64,000 nt of DNA, taken from NCBI GenBank assembly GCA_025201345.1, contig JAIXMG010000030.1, positions 1 through 64,000 on the forward strand, given 5' to 3'. Of the stretch, positions 25,029 through 34,417 are shown one piece after another. Under the pieces are notes generated by a model, which had not been told where the DNA came from, did no database searches, and saw nothing but the letters and a program-made list of their open reading frames with translations. The stretch's first letter is position 1. The number at the start of each line of letters is the position of its first letter. A program made the translations under genes and the position numbers. Source of the stretch: Thamnidium elegans. Lineage: Eukaryota > Mucoromycota > Mucoromycetes > Mucorales > Mucoraceae.

Positions 25029-25036
25029 AGCACTAG
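24629..25036. other. Intergenic with T/A runs and AATAAACGCT repeats
   Basis: Holds a T24 run and an A32 run. A short irregular repeat AAATAAACGCT occurs three times around 24930-24975. A possible short first exon (MCQSQLPTVQWGNSLNEQIP, about 24692-24809, followed by a GTGAG donor) is present, but no confident partner was found. Confidence 0.3.
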
Positions 25037-25321
25037 TTGCAGTTAACTTTCAAGAAGTTGCTCATAACGAGAATAATAACTATTAACAGTGAAGTAGTTA
25101 AAGATGTTGCCGCAGATGTTGTTAAAGATACTATTGTTACTGAAGATATAACTTCCTCAAATAATGTAACAGAGCACTTCGAAAGTTTGTTCGCAACTTA
25201 TCGTGTCTACAGCAATAACCCAGATAGTCTCAGTAACGGACAGTTAGCTGGCATTCTTGGATCTATTTCTTTTTTTAAAAAAAAACTCCCTCATTGCAAA
25301 TACAAATGCATCCAACAGTAG
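25037..25321 (+). pseudogene. Possible gene fragment
   Basis: The open frame reads INSEVVKDVAADVVKDTIVT, EDITSSNNVTEHFESLFATY and NPDSLSNGQLAGILGSI before running into a TTT/AAA low-complexity tail. The first part is coding-like; the end is not. No start or domain is clear. It could be joined to the short exon near 24692, but the phase is uncertain. Confidence 0.25.
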
Positions 25322-25469
25322 ACTTGTTCTTCAAAGGCGATAAATAATGATAATAACTCTTAATACTTTTTATAATTTCAAATCCCCAAGCATTTGATAG
25401 AGACTGTGTCTCCAAATACGAGATTGGATAACCTGCAATTCATTATTGTTAGTTGTTGGAACATCAATA

Positions 25470-25718
25470 TCAGGTTGTTGATCTACAAATGATCGCTTGG
25501 CTGTAGTTATATTTTTTTTTATTAGCAACTGCATCAGTATAGGACATATTTGGAGTAATCCCTGACCTGGGAGGTGCAGAAGCTTCGTTAGGTGAAAGAG
25601 CTACGAATAAAGAAATGAAAGCAATGTTCAGACTTAAGTTCACAGTTTGTTCCAAATTAAGTTCATTTGAGAGTGGAAGCATTGTACGCCCGTTATTTCT
25701 TAAAATGGAATAAAACAA
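25470..25718 (-). pseudogene. Possible gene fragment
   Basis: The minus frame reads LPLSNELNLEQTVNLSLNIA, then ALSPNEASAPPRSGITPNMS and YTDAVANKK. Composition is protein-like. It ends at a stop with no identifiable domain. It sits between the FYVE gene and SMN among other orphan fragments. Confidence 0.22.
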
Positions 25719-25893
25719 ATTTTTTTTTTCTGTTCCACTCCTCTCTTTCTTTAAAAACTAAATCGAGTGTACATTGTTTTTGACATGTCTTTAAAGAACA
25801 AGGGTTTGGTACATTTCTTTTATTTTTTTTAAAAAAAAAGGTGAGGGGAGAGATTAACAAGAAATTTTATTTTTATTTTATTCTTATATATAG

Positions 25894-26492
25894 ATGTCAG
25901 TTGATTGGGATGTAGACGTGATTGATTACTGGCAAACTTCATTATCCAGTTACAAAGTAAAAAACCACAAAAAAATTGCATAAAAAACTACAAAAAAAAA
26001 AATAACAAGTTGTTATAGAAACACCACGAACAAGATATACAAGTTGAATCAGATAAAGTAACTGGAGATATTTTAGATAATTTACCAATCAAGGAAGGGG
26101 TACGCTTAGTAGATGAACAAGTTGAAACCGAACCAGTGAAAGTATCGATAAAAAGAAAAGAAATAACGCAGGAAGCAGCACAAGTGGGAAATTGGTCGGT
26201 TGTTGAAGAGGAGGAAGAGGAGATAGAGGAGGAGGAGAAAGAAGAAGAGGAAGAGGAGAAAGAGTGTATAGGAGAAGAAGAACCTTCAGTTAAAAAACCA
26301 AGATACAATCCATCAGTACCAGCGCCAGCACCACCGCCTCCAGTACAACAAGATAACGAGGCATTATCTAACTTGATGATGGCTTGGTATTATGCAGGAT
26401 ATTATACTGGCGTTTATCAGGTAAATATTATTCTTTATAATAGTGTCCTAAATATTTACCATGTTTTTTTTTAGGCTAATCACACTCAATAA
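25894..26492 (+). CDS. SMN1: Survival motor neuron (SMN) homologue, Tudor-less fungal type
   Basis: Three exons: 25894-25956, 26019-26420 and 26475-26492, giving about 160 aa. The N-terminus VDWDVDVIDYWQTSLSSYK corresponds to the Gemin2-binding segment of SMN (a WDD...L..Y pattern). The middle is lysine/glutamate-rich. The C-terminus LSNLMMAWYYAGYYTGVYQ is a YG box, the glycine-tyrosine oligomerisation helix of SMN, ending ANHTQ*. No Tudor domain is present, as in S. pombe Smn1, which is of similar size. The SMN complex assembles Sm rings on spliceosomal snRNAs, fitting an intron-rich genome. The YG box is split by the last intron. The first and last exons are small and would be easy to miss in automatic annotation. 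Confidence 0.8.
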
Positions 26493-26630
26493 TATATAAA
26501 AAAGGGGTTTTTTATTGTAATATCCATACATTTTATATAAGTGCGAAAAAAAAAAAATAAAAAAAAAAAAAATCATTTCCCTTTTTTTTCCTTTTTCACC
26601 TTTTCATTCTTTTTTACAGTAAAAAAATAT

Positions 26631-27146
26631 ATGGATAACAAAAATACAAATACTATAACACCAGTACTTTGTACAGCTGGCTGTGGTTTCTTTGGCAATG
26701 CGTCTTTTAACAACATGTGTTCTAGGTGTTATAAAACAAACTCATCGTCGTCGTCGTCATCTGCAGTAGTCAAATCACCCATCTCTAAAGATGATACAAC
26801 AATAATACCAGCTATTGAAAAATCAAGAAAACATCTTCGAAGTCCCTCGCCGGAGGACTCGAGAACAAACAGTGCTCCTGCATCTTCAATAGGTTCACCT
26901 GCACATATAACAAACGATGAAAAACCTGTTCAAACTAACAAGGGAAGATGCTTTAAATGTAGATCAAAGGTAATAAATAATAATTGATATTTTGTTTTAT
27001 CGTTGTACTTATTTTGTTGTTGTAGGTTCCTTTAGCTAAACAAGCAGCAAATAAGTGTAGATGTGGGTATGTGTTTTGTGATACTCATCGTTATCCTGAT
27101 AGACATGATTGTGATATTGATTATGCAAAAATGGACAGAGGTAAAA

Positions 27147-27179
<33 letters not shown>

Positions 27180-27292
27180 GCTGTACCGCTTTATTTATCT
27201 TTATTATAATAGAAATACTTGCAAAAAATAACCCAAAGCTTCATGAACGACCAAGAGGAGGAAGATCATTTCAACGTATTGACAGTCTATAG
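26631..27292 (+). CDS. A20/AN1 zinc-finger protein (ZFAND5/6, stress-associated protein type)
   Basis: Three exons: 26631-26969, 27026-27140 and 27213-27292. The N-terminal A20 finger is LCTAGCGFFGNASFNNMCSR with the C-x3-C-x11-C-x2-C spacing. A Ser/Pro-rich linker (SSSSSSSAVVKSP, LRSPSPEDS) follows. The C-terminal AN1 finger is GRCFKCRSKVPLAKQ, then KCRCGYVFCDTHRYPDRHDC. The basic tail is KLHERPRGGRSFQRIDSL. Family members bind ubiquitin chains and proteasomes and respond to stress. Length (about 177 aa) fits the family. The second intron begins with a run of about 20 A followed by (TA)n. Confidence 0.9.
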
Positions 27293-27950
27293 TTACTTTT
27301 GTAAAAAAAATAAAAATAAAATCCCTCCTCTATTTTCATAATATTTTCGTCATTTTATACTGTGCGTAATGTAAATCACATGTTCTCCTTTTCGATATTT
27401 GTGGATTGTAGTGTACATTCTTTTATCCGAAGTTTGTGTATAATATTTTCTGTTGCGTGCTGATTTTTGCTTACAGTATTACGCAGGGTTGAAAGCAGGC
27501 GTAGGCAATTAAATTTTATTTTACATTGTTCTCATAGACAGGTTCTCTCGTAGGCAGTTTTTCCATTCTGTAAATGAAAAAAAAAGAGGGCCTTTCTACA
27601 TAACTATTAACCTTCGAAAGTCCAGCGGTTAACTAAACCACTTTTGTTTAATGTGGTTTTAATTAAAAATGTAGCCTATGTACACCCCTGTAGTCCCTAA
27701 GGATTTGGGCTGCATATTTACATGTTCTACACTTGTTGTTCCGACTTATTTAGATATCTACATTGGATCTCGAGAATTGTATTCAAAACATGCATTTTTT
27801 TTTTTTTCATCTAGGAATAACACTTTTATATTATAGTATTATTTTATTTAAAATTAAAGACACAATCCCCTTTACCGACTACAAACTTCTTTTTTATTAA
27901 GAGAAAAAATAGAGGCTCGTCAAGAAAACAATGAATTATAATTCTCCTCT
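27293..27950. other. Intergenic, no gene seen
   Basis: About 650 bp of AT-rich DNA after the A20/AN1 gene. It includes moderately GC-richer stretches around 27480-27500 and 27690-27720 that do not form an open frame. No repeat partner was recognised. Confidence 0.4.
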
Positions 27951-27952
27951 CT

Positions 27953-28195
27953 TTAAAAGCGAGCCAAAGTCATTGGCTGTGGGATTATAGTAAACATCTT
28001 CTCTTCGGATTCTTCACCAGCACGTTTTGTTATCAAACGAAGAGAAGAAGAATATGCTTGCAAAAATACAGTAACTATGAAAGATACATCTCGATTTTTT
28101 ATAAAAGAATAGTTTACGATACGTCGTCCATCAACCTTTTCTGGCGAATATTTAAAATTACACTCCTCATCAAAACTTAATTTGCGTTTTTAAGC
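27953..28195 (-). pseudogene. Orphan 3' exon of an unknown gene
   Basis: The minus strand reads KRKLSFDEECNFKYSPEKVD, then GRRIVNYSFIKNRDVSFIVT, VFLQAYSSSLRLITKRAGEE and ...MTLARF*, with TAA at 27953-27955. About 80 codons of clean coding-like sequence lack any start. An acceptor-like AG lies just upstream. Beyond it, less than 100 bp away, the inverted minisatellite begins. The gene's 5' part has probably been lost or displaced by the repeat. Confidence 0.45.
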
Positions 28196-28249
28196 TTGAA
28201 GTAGTCTAGTTACACCTATAAGTTTTAGCACTAAATCTTTTCGTATTAT

Positions 28250-28740
28250 GGTTAAAGCGGTTTATCCTTCATTAAAAGTGGTACATCCTTCACTAAAAGC
28301 AGTTCATCCCGCTGAAAACAGGTTTATCCTTCAGTAAAAGAGGTTCATCCTTCAGTAAAATTGGTTCATCCCACTAAAAAGAGGTTCATCCCTCAGTAAA
28401 AGTGGTTCATCCTTCAGTAAAAGTGGTTCATCCTTCAGTAAAAGTGGTTCATCCTTCAGTAAAAGTGGTTCATCCCATTAAAAAGAGGTTCATCCCTCAG
28501 TAAAAGTGGTTCATCCTTCCGTAAAAGAGGTTCATCCCTCACTAAAAGTGGTTCATCCCGCTGAAATTTAGTGAGGGATGAACCACTTTTACTGAGGGAT
28601 GAACCACTTTTGCTGAAGGATGAACCTGTTTTCAGCGGGATGAACCTGTTTTCAGCGGGATGAACCTGTTTTCAGCGGGATGAACTGCTTTTAGTGAAGG
28701 ATGAACCTCTTTTTAGTGGGATGAACCACTTTATATAATG
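28250..28740. repeat. Inverted minisatellite (20-21 bp units, two opposing arms)
   Basis: About 15 head-to-tail units of the type GGTTCATCCTTCAGTAAAAGT run from about 28255 to 28565. They are followed by about 8 units in the opposite orientation (ACTTTTACTGAGGGATGAACC) from about 28567 to 28735. Units vary in three cassettes: TTCAGTAAAAGT, CCGCTGAAAACA and CCACTAAAAAGA. All three recur in both arms, so the arms can pair over hundreds of bases with almost no loop (centre near 28565). There is no open frame through the array. Confidence 0.9.
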
Positions 28741-29667
28741 TCTTGTTTATTATGAGAAGAAACATGTAAAATTAACTACGATCTAAAAAACCATGCGTCT
28801 TTACGTGATTTTTGACTTTTCTTGTAAACTAGGATACCTTAAAGCCTATGCTACTTTCAACATCGACAGAAATATAGTTTTAACGTGCGTCTACTTTATT
28901 ATAAACTTTTTTTTTTCAAAGCGGTCATTTTTAGAGAATTCGATTCCGGCTCCTAGATGTGCGTTAAAAGAGTGGCAGAACACTTGTTAGGGTATGATGT
29001 ACGCTTTTACAAGTTCATACAACTACAGGCCTTTATTCATAGAATTAGCACTAAAATAAAAAAACGTGTATAAACTCTTCTTAATAAACTAAGTGTCTTT
29101 TTCTTTACTTTTAGCACTAGCTTTAATAATTTATTCGTTTTAGAATAAATGATGCATAAAATTAAATACACATATAACGTTAGCTACGTATTACTTTGAT
29201 CCTTTTATACTACGTTATAACGAATGATAAATATGTGTATAACAAAGCATGGTGTAACAGCTAAAAGTGATACAATGATACATTTTCAATAATCAGATTT
29301 GTGATTAATCTGTAATCAGTGTGCTCATCCATAAAAGGGTTATGTATCTATATGCTCTTTTTAATTTACAATTATGTCTTGCTGAGATCATCTTATTTAT
29401 TTTCTAAAAGCCTATAAAAAGGCTCATATCTTCAATTTAATAAAACAATAATCTCTTTCAGTTTGATAAACTTTTCTTTTTTATTTTTATTTTTGATATT
29501 TACTCTGTCAATATCACAATAAAGGGATAATAGTGATAGTATCACAATGATAAAAAATGTAAAAATAATAAAATAGTGTTATTTGACACTAAAAAAGAGT
29601 ATAAAAATATAATTATATTAAACAGGTAAAGGGTAAAAAATGATACTTGGTATAACATATGTCTCAT
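28741..29667. other. Intergenic, AT-rich
   Basis: About 930 bp without a convincing gene. A short plus-strand open stretch near 28793-28990 starts MRLYVIFDFSCKLGYLKAYA but runs into FFFF low complexity and was not accepted. Sequence near 29470-29640 is simple A/T. Confidence 0.4.
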
Positions 29668-31399
29668 TCACGATTTAAAAATATCGCGAACAGTTTCAGC
29701 AATCTTTTTGTTAGCCAAAGTGATACCATTATTACTTACAAAGTTCGCAAGTATTTCGAGCACAGAATTTAAACTACTGTTATTGATTACTTGTAAATGT
29801 TCTTCGTTGTCATACATTTTTTCGATAGATTTTACACATAAAGAAAATGTTGCATTGGCGTCTTTAGGTAATGATGAAATTAAACTCTTGAAGTTAATTA
29901 TATCGAGCTTACCATCACCCTCAAGAACACACCAAGCTACTTCTTGTAGAATACCGGATGCAACTTTTGCCTCTTTATTACTAATGTATTTGCAATCTCG
30001 AGCTGTAAAAACTGTTACTGGTACGTTGTTCAAAGAATGTGTAAATAAAGAAAATCCTCTACTATATGAATATATCGAAGGGCGGTGAAATTTTGATCTA
30101 ACTTGCTTCAGGTTATAAACTTCATGCTTCATCACGTACTTGTGCATCTTCGATTCGATAATTTGATTGTATTTCGTAATAGAATCTTTAGATATATAAA
30201 TTCTAGTTGCATTTGTAACGTCAAACTTTGCTGTGGTAGGTCCCAGTTCAGGAAGAATGCTATCATCATCAAGTCTTATAGAGGAAGTTACTAGAAAATT
30301 CGATATCTCTGTACCAATTATAAGGTTATTAGAATTATCATTGTTCAACTTTACGATACTGAGGTTGCTGTATTGCGAAGATGTTGTTGGTAAAGAGTTT
30401 TCAAGGTATGATTCTTCTTTTTCCGCGTGTGCTTCTAATGAAGGAATGCGAGAATAAACTTCTAAACAATTCACCATTATTGCTTTAAAATTAGTGACAA
30501 TAACAGAACCGGCAAGCAGCTGTAAGGAAGCAGACTTCATATACTTTTTTTTATTCCATGTTGTGTTGAGAATGTCGATGTGGTTTTGATTCAAAGGAAT
30601 AAAAGAGTCATGTGATAACTGGCGATTATAGGGACTATGTTGAATAATATAATCGTGACTGTATGGCAAGGGAACTTGTGTGCTTGTATCGTCATTCTCG
30701 GGTTTGCAAGGTAGCATCTTCATAACTTTATTAGGGAATTTTTCTTGCAACTCAAGAGATCTTTTTATAGTACTTCGGGTAGAAAAGTACGGTAACCAAA
30801 TATTATCTTCTTCGTTTCCGTAGCTAACAGGTTCATAACCAAGCAATCGTATAATATTACAAGCTGTATCATTACCCAACACAGGAAGTTGTAACTGATT
30901 CAACAGTTGGGTTGCTGAAGGGGGAGGAGATTGATTGGTTTCTGGTAATGATGGCAAGAGAGAAGGCGAAATCATGTGGTCCGGCTCCATAAGAGATCCG
31001 TCAGATTCAGATGTATTTGGTTTGACTAAAATTGTTAAATTCTATCGAATATAAAATAATAATCCAACCATCAGTATTACCTGTAATATGCTTTCCTTTG
31101 AAGTGTTGCTGGTATAAATCAAGACTATTAACAGTAACAAAACACCCACAGCATACGTAATATATCTTTTGAAAAAGGTTAGTTACAATTACTTTGTAAA
31201 GTTTAACCTCGCTTAAAGAAATTCTTAAATGATTCAATACTTACAGAGTCATTTTTATTCTCTTCACTTTTTTTGCATATAAACAAGACAGAAAAATTTA
31301 ATAAATAAAGCAAAAAATGCAACATAGTTTGACAAACCTTTGATTACCTTTGCTTTTGTAGTTTTTCTTCATGTTGGCACAATCCACTTTATATTATTT

Positions 31400-31431
<32 letters not shown>

Positions 31432-31819
31432 GTTGAGTCAAAAAATTACACGTTCGTTCTTACAGATAAGTCTTACACTTATGAGTAACTTTTATATGGC
31501 GTTTAACATTAGCTAAATTGGAAAACTCTTTATTACTTTCACACAAAGGACACATATGGAGCCCCTTGCCTTCAATAACACGAGTTTCTTCTTCCATAAT
31601 AAGCCTTCCAAACCTAATGAAGAAAAAGCAGTATGAGAAAATTTCACAAAAAAAAAAAAAAAAAGGAAAAATTAAGGTTAATTCTTGTACTCTACCATTT
31701 ACACCACCAGCGCCAATTTAGAGAAATTCCTGGTACGCCACCATATCATAGGGAAGCTTTTTTTTGAAATATTTAAGCATTTGATAATATAGAAGGTACT
31801 TGCTTGTATATGAATTCAT
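29668..31819 (-). CDS. Lineage-specific protein with C2H2-like zinc fingers
   Basis: The last exon (to 29668) encodes about 440 residues starting around GSLMEPDHMISPSLLPSLPE and ending VRDIFKS*. Upstream exons join by plausible splices. A C2H2 finger CPLCESNKEFSNLANVKRHI-KVTH lies near 31450-31560. A short linker exon reads EENKNDS. A second finger-like unit CGCFVTVNSLDLYQQHFKGKH lies near 31085-31165. The first ATG may be 31819 (MNSYTSK). The large C-terminal part (NIIRLLGYEPVSYGNEEDNI; YSRGFSLFTHSLNNVPVTVF) matches no domain I know. A truncated copy sits at 4.2-5.0 kb, so this is a multicopy family. DNA binding is inferred only from the fingers. Confidence 0.6.
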
Positions 31820-32322
31820 TGTTAAAAAAAAGGAAAAGAAAAGGATGGGATAAATAGGTTAATTTAATCATGATAAAAAGAGGTTTATTTAACTATGATA
31901 AAAAGGATTTATTTAATCATCGCGATATTTATATTACACTTTCCTTTCTCACGATATTAAGTCGTTTTTACATGTAAAGACCTGTTATTCTAAATGGTGT
32001 CCATAAGAGAGCCTGAAAATGTGAAGAGAAGTTAGCGTCTGTCTTGCTAGCGCTGATGTATATGAATACAAGGTGTTTTTAGCAAAATGGTTTCACATAT
32101 TAAACCTTCTCCCTCCTCTCCCCTTCAAGAAAAAAGTTAGACTTGTTATTTAAGAATTAATTTTTTTTATTATTATTATTGTTATCATTAACTGTGAAAT
32201 GTGGTATCTTTTTTTTGTTTTTAATGAAATGAATGAAAAAAAAGTGTATGAAACTGTCACTTTTATAAGGGAAAAAAAGAGGAAATGAAGAGAGAGAGAT
32301 GGGGGGTAACAACGCGCATTTA
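31820..32322. other. Intergenic with short AATCATGATAAAA repeat
   Basis: About 500 bp. Three irregular copies of a TTTAAT/CATGATAAAAAG motif occur around 31859-31920. The rest is AT-rich with no gene. Confidence 0.35.
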
Positions 32323-33695
32323 TTACCTTGGGCCTCTTTCTCTTTTAATCATATCAATCTCTCTTCTTAGATCAGAGACTTCATTCTCCAAGTCATAATC
32401 TCTGCGTTTTAATAATGAAATGTATTCCACAGCTACAAAAAAAAAAAATATTAAATTCCTGCAAAAAAAAATATGCATATTATTTGGTGTGTGTGTGTAC
32501 CTTTGCTAAGGATTTCCCATTTACTTGTCTTCATATTCTTTTCAACAGGTAAAGAATCTCTCAACTCGTCAAACAACTCCTTCATTTCCTTTCTTCTTTT
32601 TCTTTCAGCCAGTTTATGACTCACACGTAACTCGGGGCTACGAGAGTAAGGGCTCTCTTTACGTTTCTCTTCATCACTAGCTACAGACCCACGCCTAGAA
32701 AGGGACTGTCTTATATTGTTTTTTAATGTTACAGCGGGCATAGAAGCTCTTCTGACCAACAATTGATCCATGGAAGGTATACTACCACTACTACCACTGT
32801 CCTCTGTGTATTTACGTCGATTGACATTTATTCTTTGTTGTTGTTGTTGATATCGATGTGTATTGGTTTCATGCAACATCTCCTGATGATATCCCACGTT
32901 ACTTAATGCCGATTGGGGTGGACTAGGAGGTGCAGAATAATTTCCAAAATTAGGTGATTCCTGAATTGTTGCAGGAAAGCGAAATCCTTTTTATCATTAT
33001 TATTAACATATATATATAAATCAATTTTTTTTTATCGTATGGCTTACCTCTATACTTTGCATTGTTTCGTGTTGTATTACTTTCTGCAGTTGCAATTGAA
33101 TGTCTACGTTTATATGGGTCGTAAAGTGGGTGAGGTGTAGTGGAAGGCGGTTGATTGATAGGTAATGAGTCTCGTCTACCGTAATCATCGTATCCTCGCT
33201 TAGATGGAAATGTATAGGGTGATGGTGAAGGTGATCTGGACGGGTACTCGTACTCGGTTGCAATGGATCCTCTTCGACTGACAACAGTTGAGTTGGGTAA
33301 CGGTAAATTGTTCATATCTGTAATTGAAGGTCGGCGGTAATTATGATATGAATTATTGTTATTCTCTCTAGCATAAAATTGTTGCTGCGAATTAGGTTCC
33401 AGGGGTGAAAGTACTTTATGAGGAGAAACGGACATGTCCGACATGCGGTGTCGAATGTAGTCATCGTTGGTTTGCATAGAAGGCAGGTCTTTTTTTTTGG
33501 GGGAGGGGAAGGGTAAAAAGGTATTAAGAAGAAGAAAAAATCATTTTTTTTTAAAAAAAATTATGTACCTTGATGAGGTCCTTTCCTTTCATAAGGTTCA
33601 TCAACTACCATCTTGTCTTCTTCTACAGAACTTCTTAACAAGTCTCTTGCTGGTGGTAAAATAAAGCCCGTATTTTCAGAATGTACTGTATCCAT
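32323..33695 (-). CDS. bHLH transcription factor with repeated PKA-type sites
   Basis: About four exons from ATG 33695 ([20 protein letters not shown]) to TAA 32323-32325. The basic helix-loop-helix domain is near the C-terminus: [20 protein letters not shown], then [20 protein letters not shown], with helix 2 continuing after an intron as [20 protein letters not shown]. The trailing heptads give a short zipper-like extension. The H-E-R pattern (HKLAERKRR) predicts E-box (CANNTG) binding. The N-terminal two thirds is disordered and Ser/Pro/Tyr/Asn-rich. It holds six R-R-x-S-hydrophobic motifs (RRPSI, RRGSI, RRDSL, RRHSI, RRASM, RRGSV). These fit protein kinase A consensus, suggesting control by cAMP signalling. 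Confidence 0.85.
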
Positions 33696-34147
33696 TTAAA
33701 TATGTGTAAAAATAAAGAGAGAAATAAAAAATTAGAAAAAAAAGGAAAGAATAAAAAATGTGTATATGCTAATTCCCATACACTCATAAACAATTGTAAT
33801 ATAGGTTGCCATGGCAAGGAGGACAGTCACGAACAAGATAATATACAACTCTCTTTGCTCCCCTCCCTTTCATGGTTACTTAATCCCCTTCGCTGTACAA
33901 CCCCTCTACTATCTATACTCTTCTAATCTCTTTTTTCTTCTCTTTGTTTCTTTTTACTAAAAACAGGTTCTAATTGTTGTTTTCTTTTAAAAAAACGTTT
34001 TTCAAAAGTGTTTACAAGTTTAAATGAATGATTGTTTGTTTTCTTTATATAGGCATAAAAGAGCAAGGTAAACATTATCTTCTCCTGATACATGAAAAAA
34101 AAAGAAAAGAGTTTTAAGCCCCACCCCTGCTTTCATTTTGAATACAC

Positions 34148-34179
<32 letters not shown>

Positions 34180-34417
34180 GTACATACAACTGCCTGTGCA
34201 TTTTATATAATAAAATTAGCAGGTGACATAGTCCGTATATAAAGATTCACTTTCTGACCCGCATTACTTTTTTTCTTTCTTTTCACTCTTTTTTTTTTCG
34301 TTTTTTTTTTTGTGCTTTAAAGGAGTAAAAGTTCTTGGCCAAGTGTCAACAAATAATAAATAATTTCTCCCTGTTATACCTCACAGACATTTAAATAAGA
34401 CATTTGATAGCTTTATT
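33696..34417. other. Intergenic between bHLH gene 5' end and M13 peptidase 3' end
   Basis: About 720 bp with strong pyrimidine/T runs (T29 near 34151-34179) and no coding sequence. It should contain the bHLH promoter and the peptidase terminator. Confidence 0.4.

Noticed and set aside
28250..28740. CRISPR-like array
   Set aside because: Units are contiguous with no unique spacers, vary internally and invert halfway. It is a eukaryotic minisatellite.
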